From Bacteroidales bacterium (GTDB lineage Bacteria; Bacteroidota; Bacteroidia; Bacteroidales; ML635J-15): a stretch of DNA of 55,836 nt. The stretch is from contig JAISPG010000002.1 in the NCBI GenBank assembly GCA_031275085.1, positions 1 to 55,836 on the forward strand, in the 5' to 3' direction. Shown in pieces: positions 34,451-43,229 of the stretch (its first letter is position 1; every line of letters begins with the position of its first letter). The notes beneath the pieces are model-generated. The model was not told the DNA's origin. It was given only the letters and a program-made list of their open reading frames with translations, and searched no databases. The translations under genes and the position numbers were made by a program.

Positions 34451-35674
34451 ATGAAAAGAAGAGTTGTAATTACAGGAATGGGGATTTATTCATGTTTAGG
34501 AAAAGATCTCGAAGAGGTAACAAATTCTCTTTATAATGGAAAATCGGGTATTATATTTGATCCGTCCCGTAAAGAATTAGGATTTCGCTCTGGTTTGACA
34601 GCACATCTGGAAGTACCTAGTTTAAAAGGCGTATTGAGCCGTAACCAAAGAGTATATATGCCGGAACAGGCAAACTATGCATATGCTGCTACAACAGAAG
34701 CATTGAGAAATGCCGGATTGGAACAGGATTATCTGGATTCTCATGAAGTTGGAATATTATATGGGAATGACAGTAGTGCAGATCCGGTTGTAAAAAGTGT
34801 TGATGCTTTAAGAGAGAAAAAAGATTCTACTTTAATAGGTTCGGGATCTATTTTTCAATCGATGAACTCTACTGTATCAATGAATTTATCCTGTATTTTT
34901 AAACTTAAAGGAATTAATCTTACTGTTTCCGGAGCTTGTGCCAGCGGTTCGCATGCTATCGGACTCGGCAGCCTTTTGATCCAATGGGGATTACAGGATT
35001 GTATAATTTGTGGAGGAGCTCAGGAGGTTAATCCTTTTTCAATATGTAGTTTTGATGGTATAAGTGCTTTTTCAATTCGCGAAAACGAACCGACAAAGGC
35101 TTCCCGTCCTTTTGACAGAGACAGGGATGGACTTGTACCTGGAGGAGGAGCGGCAACAGTTATAATTGAAAGTTATGAATCTGCCGTAAAACGTGGTGCT
35201 CCAATATTAGCTGAAATATGCGGCTATGGATTTTCATCAAATGGTGACCATATTTCGGTTCCTAATGTTGACGGTCCCAGTCGTTCGTTATTAATGGCTT
35301 TAAAAGAAGCAGGTGTTGATATTAAGGATATTGGTTATGTAAATGCTCACGCTACATCAACTCCGGTTGGCGATAAAAATGAAGCAAAAGCTATCGCTAA
35401 CGTATTTGGAGATTATAAACCCGAAGTTACTTCTACAAAGTCAATGACAGGGCACGAAATGTGGATGGCGGGAGCCAGTGAAATAATATATTCGATGCTG
35501 ATGATGAAAAACAATTTTATTGCACCTAATCTGAATTTTGAAAATCCGGATGAAGATTCTGCAAAATTAAATATTCCGGCAACACGTATCGAAAAGCAGT
35601 TTGACATGTTTCTCTCAAATTCATTTGGTTTTGGAGGAACTAATTCAACATTGATAGTTAAAAATATAAAATAA
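34451..35674 (+). CDS. FabF-like beta-ketoacyl-ACP synthase
   Basis: 407 residues. The catalytic triad is intact: Cys163 in SGACASGSHA, His300 in NAHATSTPVGD and His335 in STKSMTGHEMWMAG. The GFGGTNSTLIV ending and the DRDGLVPGGGA segment are typical of FabF and type II PKS ketosynthases. Because Cys is present it should be active, not a chain-length factor. The ACP is 23 bases downstream. In this cluster it probably extends a dedicated acyl chain. Confidence 0.92.
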   Translation: MKRRVVITGMGIYSCLGKDLEEVTNSLYNGKSGIIFDPSRKELGFRSGLTAHLEVPSLKGVLSRNQRVYMPEQANYAYAATTEALRNAGLEQDYLDSHEVGILYGNDSSADPVVKSVDALREKKDSTLIGSGSIFQSMNSTVSMNLSCIFKLKGINLTVSGACASGSHAIGLGSLLIQWGLQDCIICGGAQEVNPFSICSFDGISAFSIRENEPTKASRPFDRDRDGLVPGGGAATVIIESYESAVKRGAPILAEICGYGFSSNGDHISVPNVDGPSRSLLMALKEAGVDIKDIGYVNAHATSTPVGDKNEAKAIANVFGDYKPEVTSTKSMTGHEMWMAGASEIIYSMLMMKNNFIAPNLNFENPDEDSAKLNIPATRIEKQFDMFLSNSFGFGGTNSTLIVKNIK

Positions 35675-35697
35675 GTAAATCAATTAATTAAAATATT

Positions 35698-35949
35698 ATG
35701 GAAAGACAAGAATTAATTAACAAGGTTAATGAAGCTTTAGCTGAAGAATTTGAAATAGAAATATCGGAAATTACTCCTGACGCTAATATTAAAGAAACTT
35801 TAGACCTGGATAGCTTAGGTTTGGTAGATATGGTTGTTTTAATCGAAGAAACTTTTGGAGTAAAAATTAAAGACCAGAAAATAACTTCTATTAATACTTT
35901 TGAGAGCCTTTACGATTTTATTCAGGAAAAAATAGATGCTAACGCTTGA
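35698..35949 (+). CDS. Acyl carrier protein dedicated to the cluster
   Basis: 83 residues. Helix I (ELINKVNEALAEEFEIE), then DLDSLGLVDMVVLIEE with Ser39 as the phosphopantetheine site, then FGVKIKDQKI. The DSLGL motif matches ACPs of secondary pathways rather than the usual DSLDT of AcpP. It presents the growing chain to the ketosynthase upstream and probably to the acyltransferase and thioesterase. A terminator-like hairpin follows. Confidence 0.92.
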   Translation: MERQELINKVNEALAEEFEIEISEITPDANIKETLDLDSLGLVDMVVLIEETFGVKIKDQKITSINTFESLYDFIQEKIDANA

Positions 35950-35960
35950 TTTATATAAAT

Positions 35961-36000
35961 AAAAAAGGATAAGGCTCATTTTTGTGTCTTATCCTTTTTT
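35961..36000 (+). terminator. Hairpin with 13-bp perfect stem between ACP and thioesterase
   Basis: AAAAAAGGATAAG (35961-35973) pairs with CTTATCCTTTTTT (35988-36000). It has the shape of an intrinsic terminator but lies inside a co-directional cluster, so it may partly stop transcription and lower expression of the downstream genes. The thioesterase start is 21 bases further on. Confidence 0.75.
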
Positions 36001-36020
36001 ATTTTGTATTTAAAATTATT

Positions 36021-36443
36021 ATGGAAAAGAAAATATTGTCGGAAAAAACAGAAATAGATATTCATTTTTATGATGTAGATTCTGTAAATATCGTCTGGCA
36101 TGGAAACTATTTAAAATACCTGGAAAACGGGAGAGAAGCTTTTGGAAAAAAATACGGGATAGGCTATATGGACATATATAACAGCGGTTATGTAACTCCA
36201 ATAGTTGATCTGCATGTAAGATATAAAGGCATGCTCGTTTATGAAGATACGGCTATTATTGAAACAAGATATGTCCCCACTAAATCTTCAAAACTAATAT
36301 TTGAATACACTATATATAAAAAATCCGATATGTCGGTTATTGCCGAAGCAGAATCGATCCAAATGTTTCTTAACAGATCGGGTGAAATTGAATATTATAC
36401 GCCGGATTTTTACCAGGAATGGAAAGACAGGTGGCAGGTATAA
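36021..36443 (+). CDS. Acyl-CoA/ACP thioesterase, hot-dog fold (YbgC/4HBT type)
   Basis: 140 residues from ATG 36021; the longer frame begins inside the hairpin. HFYDVDSVNIVWHGNYLKYLE at the N terminus is the 4HBT/YbgC active-site segment with the catalytic Asp region and the WHGNY loop. Then VDLHVRYKGMLVYED and a late SIQMFLN strand. It should cleave or offload acyl chains from ACP or CoA. Such thioesterases are regular members of aryl-polyene and flexirubin-type clusters. Confidence 0.88.
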   Translation: MEKKILSEKTEIDIHFYDVDSVNIVWHGNYLKYLENGREAFGKKYGIGYMDIYNSGYVTPIVDLHVRYKGMLVYEDTAIIETRYVPTKSSKLIFEYTIYKKSDMSVIAEAESIQMFLNRSGEIEYYTPDFYQEWKDRWQV

Positions 36444-36503
36444 TAAGCTTAATGATTACTTTTAAATATACTAACTTTAAAAACTTTTAATTCTGTAAAT
36501 AAA

Positions 36504-39497
36504 GTGGCAAAATTTACTATTTCAATATTCAGATATTTTAAAAGCCATAAAATAGTTTTTTATCTGATATTATTAATAACAACCTTTACATTTGCATTTT
36601 TTGCTTCAAAAGTTACTTTTGAAGAAGATATAACAACATTACTTCCTTCCACGGAAGATGGCGGCGCTGAAAAAGTTGTCTTTTCAAACCTTAAAGTAAA
36701 AGATAAAATATTCATCTTATTCAATCCTGTAAATGAAGAAGTTACACCGGATGAATTAATCGAAATTTGTGACGGATTTGTATGGTCATTATTTGAAAAA
36801 GACAGTACAAACCATGCAATTAATAATATTTTATATAACATTGACGAAGATCTGTTTTATAATGCAATAAGTTTTCTTTATGAAAATGTTCCGGTTTTTT
36901 TAGACACATCTCAGTATAGGAATCTTGATGTTTTATTGGAAGAAAAAAACATCCTCAGGCAAATGGAAGAAAATTATTCCACATTGAGGTCTCCTGCTGG
37001 ATCTGCTTTTAAAGATATGATATTACAGGACCCTGTTGCATTGAGAAATGTTTTTTTATCAGGTATGAGTAACATGGGAAATGGGCTTGGAGGAAATTAT
37101 ACGTTTTATAATAATCATATATTCTCGTCTGATACTTCGACTGTTATAGCTTTTATGTCTCCTAATTTTAAATCTTTTGATTCAAAACAGGGGACCGAGC
37201 TTATAGAAATGATAGAAAAAGAAATCGAAACTTTCCGGTTGCAGAATCCTGATATTGAGATACTTTATCATGGATCTCCCGTCCAAAGTGTATATAACTC
37301 AAGAAGGATAAAGCAGGACTTATTGTTAACTATTTCTATTTCTTTAGCATTGATATTTATAATATTACTGGTATGCTTCAGGAATAAATCTACATTACTA
37401 TATTTGATTATACCTGTAATTTACGGAGTATTGTTTTCTCTTGCTGTGATTTATCTGATAAAGGGAAGTATGTCTCTTATGGCTTTGGGTATAGGAGCTA
37501 TTGTGATGGGAGTTGCATTTAGTTATTGCCTGCATGTTATAACACATTATAAATATGTAAACGATCCGGAAATTGTTCTTAGAGATCAAACTACACCTGT
37601 TTTTTTAGGTATGCTTACAACAATAGGAGCATTTATGGGATTATTGCTTACAGAATCTGAATTATTACGTGATTTTGGGTTGTTTGCTTCACTTGGATTG
37701 TTTGCAAATACAGTTTTTTGTTTGATCTTTTTACCTCAGTTCTTTAATCCGGAAAAAAACAAAAAATCGGATAAAGCATTTGCTGTAATTGAGAAAATAA
37801 ATTCTTTTCCTTATGAAAAACAAAAATGGTTGATTATATTAATTATCATTGTCAGCGTAGTATGCTTTTTCGTATCAGATTCTGTGAAATTTGATTCAAA
37901 TTTGCAAAATATCGGTTATCATGATAAAAAAGTAGTTCACTCGCAAAAGCTATTATCTTCAAAAACAAATGACAATTTTGCTACTGTTTATTTTTCGGCA
38001 GTTTCTACTGATCTGGATTCGGCTTTAATATACAGTAAAGATCTTGCAAAGGTATTGGATAAGCTTATCGAAAAAGAATATATTAAAGGATATTCTGCAC
38101 CTTTGTCTTTATTTATTACTGAAAATGAACAGCAAAAACGGATAGGCTATTGGAATAATTACTGGACCGAGGAAAAGATAAAAGATGTAAAAGAAAAAGT
38201 TGAAAAAGCCGGAGCTGAATTTAAATTCTCGCCACAGGCATTCACAAATTTCTTTAATATGCTGGAGGCAGATTATGAACCTGTATCTTTATATGATTCC
38301 GGGATAATACCCGAAGAAATCATGGAAAATATTATTGAGTTTACAGACGATAAATACATGGTGTTTATTCCTGTTCAAATGAACAGGAAATACCTGATGG
38401 AAGTAGGTGAAAGTGTTGTAAGCGCTAGTCCCAACTTTGTTGTAATTGATCCGATGTACTACACAAATGATATGGTAAGGATGATCCATGACGATTTTAA
38501 TTTAACATTGGGAATATCTTCGGTATTTGTGCTTATAGTACTTTTGATTTCATTTAAAAGTATTATCCTTGCATTACTTGCATTTATGCCTATGGCTTTG
38601 AGCTGGTATATAGTGCTGGGAGTTATGGCAATGTTCGGGATAGAATTTAATCTTATAAATATTGTTATATCTTCATTTATTTTTGGCATAGGAGTTGATT
38701 ACAGTATTTTTATTATGGACGGCATAATTAGAAAATACAGGACAAAAGAACCATTACTTGTATACCATAAGGCTGCAATATTCTTTTCTGCTGTTATTTT
38801 GATAATTGTTATATCTTCTTTATTGTTTGCAGTACATCCGGCAATATCATCAATTGGTGTTGCCACTCTTATTGGAATGGGATCAACAATAATAATTTCT
38901 TATTCGTTACAACCATTTTTATTTTCTGTACTTATAAGCAATAGAGCTGAAAAAAGAAAACCTCCTGTTACTATTGAGTATTTGTTCAATTTTAAGAAAG
39001 CTTCATTACCAAAAAACAGAATAAAAAATAACTATTCATATAAAGGGAATAAGATTGAATCTTCGTTGAAGAAAGAACTAAAAGAAACTAATGATTATTT
39101 TGTAATAGATCAAATAGTTACAGACATGAAGTCTTTGGTTGATATCGGATGTGGTAATGGTTACATTCCTTATTGGGTATCTTTTAAAAATCCTGATATG
39201 AAAATTACAGGATTTGATAAAGATGAACATTCTATACAAATAGCATCAAATTGTTATGAAAAAACAGAAAAAATGTTTTTCACAACCGAAGTTAATTTTT
39301 CTGAAAATGAATTTGATGTGGTTGTTGTAGAAAAAATTGATGAAATAAATGAAGAATATATAATAAACCTGATTCGACAGGCGAAAACAGTAGTTTTCAG
39401 GAAAGCTTGTGAGGAAAAATATCTTAGTTACCTTAAAACATCAGGTTATAAGGAATTTGTATCAGATGATACTTTTGTCAGCTATTCACGAATTTAA
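36504..39497 (+). CDS. MMPL/RND-family exporter with C-terminal SAM-dependent methyltransferase domain
   Basis: 997 residues from a GTG start. An RND/MMPL layout: helix about 15-35, a large periplasmic loop, a five-helix bundle about 270-430, helix about 440-460, a second loop, then about 665-785 and 800-860 with IIFIxGVDYSIF-like FGIGVDYSIFIMDG, the signature of MMPL proteins. From about residue 860 a class I methyltransferase follows, with LVDIGCGNGYIP (from about 879) as the SAM-binding motif I and ITGFDKDEHS as motif II. It ends at the stop with no break, so it is a true fusion. It may move the lipid-like product across the inner membrane and methylate it or its precursor on the cytoplasmic side. 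11 bases separate it from the oxidoreductase. Confidence 0.85.
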   Translation: MAKFTISIFRYFKSHKIVFYLILLITTFTFAFFASKVTFEEDITTLLPSTEDGGAEKVVFSNLKVKDKIFILFNPVNEEVTPDELIEICDGFVWSLFEKDSTNHAINNILYNIDEDLFYNAISFLYENVPVFLDTSQYRNLDVLLEEKNILRQMEENYSTLRSPAGSAFKDMILQDPVALRNVFLSGMSNMGNGLGGNYTFYNNHIFSSDTSTVIAFMSPNFKSFDSKQGTELIEMIEKEIETFRLQNPDIEILYHGSPVQSVYNSRRIKQDLLLTISISLALIFIILLVCFRNKSTLLYLIIPVIYGVLFSLAVIYLIKGSMSLMALGIGAIVMGVAFSYCLHVITHYKYVNDPEIVLRDQTTPVFLGMLTTIGAFMGLLLTESELLRDFGLFASLGLFANTVFCLIFLPQFFNPEKNKKSDKAFAVIEKINSFPYEKQKWLIILIIIVSVVCFFVSDSVKFDSNLQNIGYHDKKVVHSQKLLSSKTNDNFATVYFSAVSTDLDSALIYSKDLAKVLDKLIEKEYIKGYSAPLSLFITENEQQKRIGYWNNYWTEEKIKDVKEKVEKAGAEFKFSPQAFTNFFNMLEADYEPVSLYDSGIIPEEIMENIIEFTDDKYMVFIPVQMNRKYLMEVGESVVSASPNFVVIDPMYYTNDMVRMIHDDFNLTLGISSVFVLIVLLISFKSIILALLAFMPMALSWYIVLGVMAMFGIEFNLINIVISSFIFGIGVDYSIFIMDGIIRKYRTKEPLLVYHKAAIFFSAVILIIVISSLLFAVHPAISSIGVATLIGMGSTIIISYSLQPFLFSVLISNRAEKRKPPVTIEYLFNFKKASLPKNRIKNNYSYKGNKIESSLKKELKETNDYFVIDQIVTDMKSLVDIGCGNGYIPYWVSFKNPDMKITGFDKDEHSIQIASNCYEKTEKMFFTTEVNFSENEFDVVVVEKIDEINEEYIINLIRQAKTVVFRKACEEKYLSYLKTSGYKEFVSDDTFVSYSRI

Positions 39498-39508
39498 GAA
39501 AAACTGTA

Positions 39509-40993
39509 ATGGAATATGACATAGTTATACTTGGAAGTGGACTGGGCGGGCTTGAATGTGGCTACATTTTATCTAAAAAAGGATATAATGTATGTATATT
39601 AGAAAAGAACAATCAGATAGGAGGTTGTTTACAGACATTTAAACGTAGTGGAACTATTTTTGATACGGGCTTTCATTATGTTGGCGGACTTGAAGAAGGA
39701 CAATCCTTGCATAGTTTATTCCGTTATTTCAGTTTGCTGGATTTACCATGGCAAAAAATGGATGAATCTGCATTTGCAGAAGTAATATTAAATGATAAAT
39801 CCTATTTTTTTGCTTCCGGCTATGAAAGATTCTCAGATATTTTATCTAAAGACTTCCCGGAAAAAAGGAAAGAAATAGAAAATTATAGTGATTTTTTAAA
39901 AAATGTAGGAAATAATATTTGGGATAGTTTTAACCCGAAAGAAGAAGAAAAATTTATAAATTCTTCATTATTTACAACTTCTGCATACAGCTTTTTAAAT
40001 GAAACGATTACCGATCCTTTGTTAAGGAATGTTCTTTCCGGAGCTTCATTAACAATGGAATTAAGCAAAGAGAAACTTCCATTATATGTTTTCTCCCAGA
40101 TCAATAGTTCTTTTATTCAAAGTGCATGGCGGCTAAAAGGAGGTGGATCTTTAGTTGCAGAAAAACTTGCAGAAGAAATACGTAAAATGGGAGGAACTAT
40201 TCTTACAAAGGCCTGTGTGACGGAAATAATAGAAAAGAACGGTAAGATTGATGCAGTTGTATATAACAATGAAGAGTATATCAGAGGTAAGTATGTGATA
40301 TCAAACCTGCATCCGGCATTAACATTATCTTTAATTCCTGAAAGTGAGCATATACGGCGTATTTATAAAACTCGTATTTATAATCTGCAAAATACCTGTG
40401 GAATGTTTACAACACACCTGAAATTAAAAAAAGATACTACAGAATATCTTAACAGAAATATATTCCTGTATAAAAAGCAGGATCCATGGGAATATTGTAA
40501 TTACAGTGCCGGAGAAAAAGTTTCTGAAGTGTTGATAAGTTATCAGGTCCCGGATAGTGAAAATAAATATACTGATAATATAGATATTCTCACCCCAATG
40601 CATTGGCAGGAAGTAGAAAAATGGTCGGAAACAACTATAGGGAAAAGGGGAAAAGATTATGAAGAATTTAAATTGAAAAAAGCTGACGAATGTATAAAAC
40701 TGGCTGCAGAGAGAATACCAGGTCTGAAAAATAATATTGAAAAAGTTTACACAAGTACTCCATTGACTTATCGTGATTATACAGGTACATGGAACGGATC
40801 TGCATATGGTATTCAAAAAGATTACGGTAGATTGATGCAAACGATGTTGTCACCTCAAATGCAAATTCCTAATTTATTATTGACCGGACAAAATCTTAGT
40901 TTGCATGGAATCCTTGGAGTATCAATGACATCAATTGTTACTTGTGCAAGAATTATCGGGACTGGAGAACTTTTAAAGGAATTAAATAAATAA
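39509..40993 (+). CDS. CrtI/phytoene-desaturase-like FAD oxidoreductase
   Basis: 494 residues. N-terminal FAD-binding Rossmann motif DIVILGSGLGGLECGYILSK followed by VCILEKNNQIGGCLQTF. FDTGFHYVGGL and a late TGQNLSLHGILGVSMTS are typical of the carotenoid isomerase/retinol saturase branch of the family. It probably oxidises, desaturates or isomerises a polyene- or lipid-like chain. Found next to exporters and LolA-like genes in aryl-polyene-type clusters of Bacteroidota. Starts 11 bases after the MMPL gene. Confidence 0.87.
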   Translation: MEYDIVILGSGLGGLECGYILSKKGYNVCILEKNNQIGGCLQTFKRSGTIFDTGFHYVGGLEEGQSLHSLFRYFSLLDLPWQKMDESAFAEVILNDKSYFFASGYERFSDILSKDFPEKRKEIENYSDFLKNVGNNIWDSFNPKEEEKFINSSLFTTSAYSFLNETITDPLLRNVLSGASLTMELSKEKLPLYVFSQINSSFIQSAWRLKGGGSLVAEKLAEEIRKMGGTILTKACVTEIIEKNGKIDAVVYNNEEYIRGKYVISNLHPALTLSLIPESEHIRRIYKTRIYNLQNTCGMFTTHLKLKKDTTEYLNRNIFLYKKQDPWEYCNYSAGEKVSEVLISYQVPDSENKYTDNIDILTPMHWQEVEKWSETTIGKRGKDYEEFKLKKADECIKLAAERIPGLKNNIEKVYTSTPLTYRDYTGTWNGSAYGIQKDYGRLMQTMLSPQMQIPNLLLTGQNLSLHGILGVSMTSIVTCARIIGTGELLKELNK

Positions 40994-40998
40994 TTTGA

Positions 40999-41006
40999 TA
41001 TCTTTG
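40999..41006 (+). promoter_or_regulatory. -7 box TATCTTTG ahead of the LolA-like gene
   Basis: Exact TAnnTTTG 30 bases ahead of the start at 41037. Suggests an internal promoter so the LolA-TonB pair can be expressed apart from the cluster. No -33 at the normal distance. Confidence 0.4.
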
Positions 41007-41036
41007 TATAAGAAATTATATATAAAATTATAATGT

Positions 41037-41666
41037 ATGAAAAAAATATTTGTAATAATAACTGCTTTATTTGCAGTATATGTAATGAATGCTCAGGAAA
41101 TAAATGATTCCGACAGGAAAATTATTGATAAGATAAAGGCAGAAAACGCTAAATATAATACTATCAGTAGTGACTTCAAACAAGTGAAGCATTTATCGTT
41201 TTTAGGAGAAGATATTCTTTCTTCAGGCAAATTTTATTATAAGAAAACAGATCTTCTGGCAATGGAATATAAAGACCCATCAGGAGACCTTATGCTTATA
41301 AACGGCGATAAATTTGTTATGGTATCGGGAGGGAAACGCTCGGAAACGACATCTAAGGCAAGTGCAAAAATGAGGGGAATGAAGGCTATTCTTTCTTCAT
41401 GCTTACAAGGGGATTTATACAATATGGGAGCCGAAAAAATTACGTGTACGGAAGAACCATATTTTTATGTTGTAACTGCGAAAATAAACACAAAGTCGAA
41501 TAAAAGCAATATAAGTAAGGTTGTTTTATTTTATGATAAAAAAGATTTTTCTCTTTGTACTTTAAAAACAATTGAACCCGATGAAAGCTATATTGTTTAT
41601 GAGCTTATAAATAAAAAATTAAATGCTTCAATTGATAATAGTGTATTTCTGACTTCTGGTAAGTAA
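41037..41666 (+). CDS. LolA-like outer-membrane lipoprotein carrier
   Basis: 209 residues. Signal peptide ending at about residue 19 (YVMNAQE). A LolA/LolB-like beta-barrel half follows: ISSDFKQVKHLSFLGEDILSSGKFYYKK, MLINGDKFVMVSGGK and VVLFYDKKDFSLCTLK. It would carry a lipid-like product or lipoprotein through the periplasm to the outer membrane. Not the housekeeping lolA, more likely the dedicated copy of the cluster, which often has one. Confidence 0.8.
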   Translation: MKKIFVIITALFAVYVMNAQEINDSDRKIIDKIKAENAKYNTISSDFKQVKHLSFLGEDILSSGKFYYKKTDLLAMEYKDPSGDLMLINGDKFVMVSGGKRSETTSKASAKMRGMKAILSSCLQGDLYNMGAEKITCTEEPYFYVVTAKINTKSNKSNISKVVLFYDKKDFSLCTLKTIEPDESYIVYELINKKLNASIDNSVFLTSGK

Positions 41667-41695
41667 ATTGCGAATTATCATAACTAAATAAAACT

Positions 41696-42112
41696 ATGAA
41701 AAACATTTGTTTATTCTTTATTCTGTTTTTGTCAATAAATATTTCATTCTCACAAGAAAATAATACTAATTCAGAAAATCATGAATATGTAGAAGTAAAA
41801 CCAACATTCCCCGGAGGAGATGAAGGAATTGTAAAATACCTCAAAGAAAATATAAAATACCCTAAAGAAGCAAGAGAAATAGGAATAGAGGGTAAAGTTA
41901 TTATTAGTTTTTTGATTGATACAAGTGGTAAAGTTACTGAAACTAAAGTCATTGGAGGAGTAAACTCTTATCTGGATGCAGAAGCATTAAGAGTTGTATC
42001 AAATATGCCTGATTGGACACCAGGAATACAAAGAGGAAAGGCAGTTCCGGTAACTTATGTAATTCCAATCAATTTTACTTTAACTAAAGGAAAGAAAAGA
42101 AAAAATAAATAA
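41696..42112 (+). CDS. TonB C-terminal domain protein, secreted
   Basis: 138 residues with a signal peptide (about 1-20, SFSQE). The rest is a TonB C-terminal domain: KPTFPGGDEGIVKYLKENIKYPKEAREIGIEGKV (about 39-72), then SYLDAEALRV and VPVTYVIPINFTL. There is no membrane helix beyond the signal peptide and no Pro-rich spacer, so it cannot be a normal TonB energy transducer on its own. Similar stand-alone TonB-C proteins are common in Bacteroidota. Follows LolA by 29 bases. Confidence 0.8.
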   Translation: MKNICLFFILFLSINISFSQENNTNSENHEYVEVKPTFPGGDEGIVKYLKENIKYPKEAREIGIEGKVIISFLIDTSGKVTETKVIGGVNSYLDAEALRVVSNMPDWTPGIQRGKAVPVTYVIPINFTLTKGKKRKNK

Positions 42113-42190
42113 TAATACTTATTTTATTATATTAATAAACATTTTTCTTAATATTTATATATTCATGTTATTTGTAATGAAATTTTTCGT

Positions 42191-42198
42191 AAATTTGT
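42191..42198 (+). promoter_or_regulatory. -7 box TAAATTTG directly ahead of algH
   Basis: Exact TAnnTTTG, only 3 bases before the algH ATG. TTTG at 42171-42174 could be the -33 (16-base spacer, short). The geometry suggests a leaderless or almost leaderless message. Confidence 0.5.
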
Positions 42199-42201
42199 TT
42201 T

Positions 42202-42786
42202 ATGCTATTGGATTTTGATATATTAAGAATAGTTTCCAACAACATAAAACCTGCTGCCGGAAAAATGTTAATATCCGAACCCTTGCTTGATGATTACTAT
42301 TTTAAAAGGAGTACGGTATTACTTGCCGATGAATTTAACAATTCTTTTATGGGCTTTATATTGAATTTAAAATCAGATAAGTTTTTAAATGATTATGTAG
42401 ATGGTTTTAATAAAGAAAATATTCCTTTATTTCTTGGAGGTCCTGTAGATACTGATGCGTTGTTTTATCTGCATACATTTGACTTTATAAAAAATGCTCA
42501 TAAAATAAATGATGAATTATTTTTAAACGGAGATATTGAAGAAATCAAAAAGCTGGTAAATTCAGGATTTGCAAATAATAATAACATTAAGTTCTTTATT
42601 GGTAGTTCTGGCTGGTCGCCAGGACAGCTAAATGACGAAATTGCGTTTAATTCATGGCTGGTCAGTAATATGCCTGTTAATTTTGCATTTTCCCAGGCAG
42701 AAAAAATGTGGGAAAATGCACTTAACCTGTTTGGAGAGAGGTATCAATTGTGGAAAAATTTTCCAATAAACCCTGACTACAATTAA
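42202..42786 (+). CDS. YqgE/AlgH family protein (DUF179)
   Basis: 194 residues, no signal peptide. Family features are PAAGKMLISEPLLDDYYFKRSTVLLAD, the GFILNL strand, LGGPVDTDALFYLH and FFIGSSGWSPGQLNDEI. Function is not established; AlgH proteins are widespread and co-occur with diverse housekeeping genes. The stop codons of this gene and the convergent lipoprotein gene overlap by 4 bases. Confidence 0.9.
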   Translation: MLLDFDILRIVSNNIKPAAGKMLISEPLLDDYYFKRSTVLLADEFNNSFMGFILNLKSDKFLNDYVDGFNKENIPLFLGGPVDTDALFYLHTFDFIKNAHKINDELFLNGDIEEIKKLVNSGFANNNNIKFFIGSSGWSPGQLNDEIAFNSWLVSNMPVNFAFSQAEKMWENALNLFGERYQLWKNFPINPDYN

Positions 42787-43226
42787 TTATCTTCATTGTC
42801 TTCAATATCATTGATATTTCCCCTTACCAGAAAATATTCCCTTTGTAGTCCGTCAGAAGTCATCTGTATAACTTTTATTTTATCTTGTTCTACGGATTTG
42901 ATTTTATACACTCCTTGTCTGTTATATTTATCATACCCAATAAGATATGAAGGTGCTTTATCGTAAAAAGTTTTTAATTGCTTTCTTTTTATTTCCCATC
43001 CGAACTCATCGCGGTTATCAGGATGTTTTCTTATAAATGATTCTCCTCTGTGTCCTTCTTTAAAAAGATAACAGGGGTCCCATTTGTTACCGCTTTCATC
43101 CTGCGGTATCCAGTAACCGATTAATGTTTCTTCCCATTCTTTGTCTGTATCTGTTTTTCCGCAACCATTAAAAGTTAATGAAACTAAAGTAATTGCAGTT
43201 ATAATTATAAAATTTCTTATTTTCAT
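42783..43226 (-). CDS. Lipocalin-like lipoprotein, unknown function
   Basis: 147 residues. Lipobox FNGCGKT (Cys about 22). LIGYWIPQDESGNKWD followed by FGWEIKRKQLKTFYD and YKIKSVEQDKIKVIQMT resembles the short lipocalin-like lipoproteins of Bacteroidota. It ends in a very acidic tail (INDIEDNEDN). Directly downstream of recQ (3-base gap), so probably on the same transcript; the link with DNA repair is not obvious. Confidence 0.65.
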   Translation of the reverse strand: MKIRNFIIITAITLVSLTFNGCGKTDTDKEWEETLIGYWIPQDESGNKWDPCYLFKEGHRGESFIRKHPDNRDEFGWEIKRKQLKTFYDKAPSYLIGYDKYNRQGVYKIKSVEQDKIKVIQMTSDGLQREYFLVRGNINDIEDNEDN

Positions 43227-43229
43227 ATA

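Noticed and set aside
41696..42112. A complete TonB energy transducer
   Set aside because: There is a cleavable-looking signal peptide but no lasting membrane helix and no Pro-rich spacer, only the C-terminal domain.
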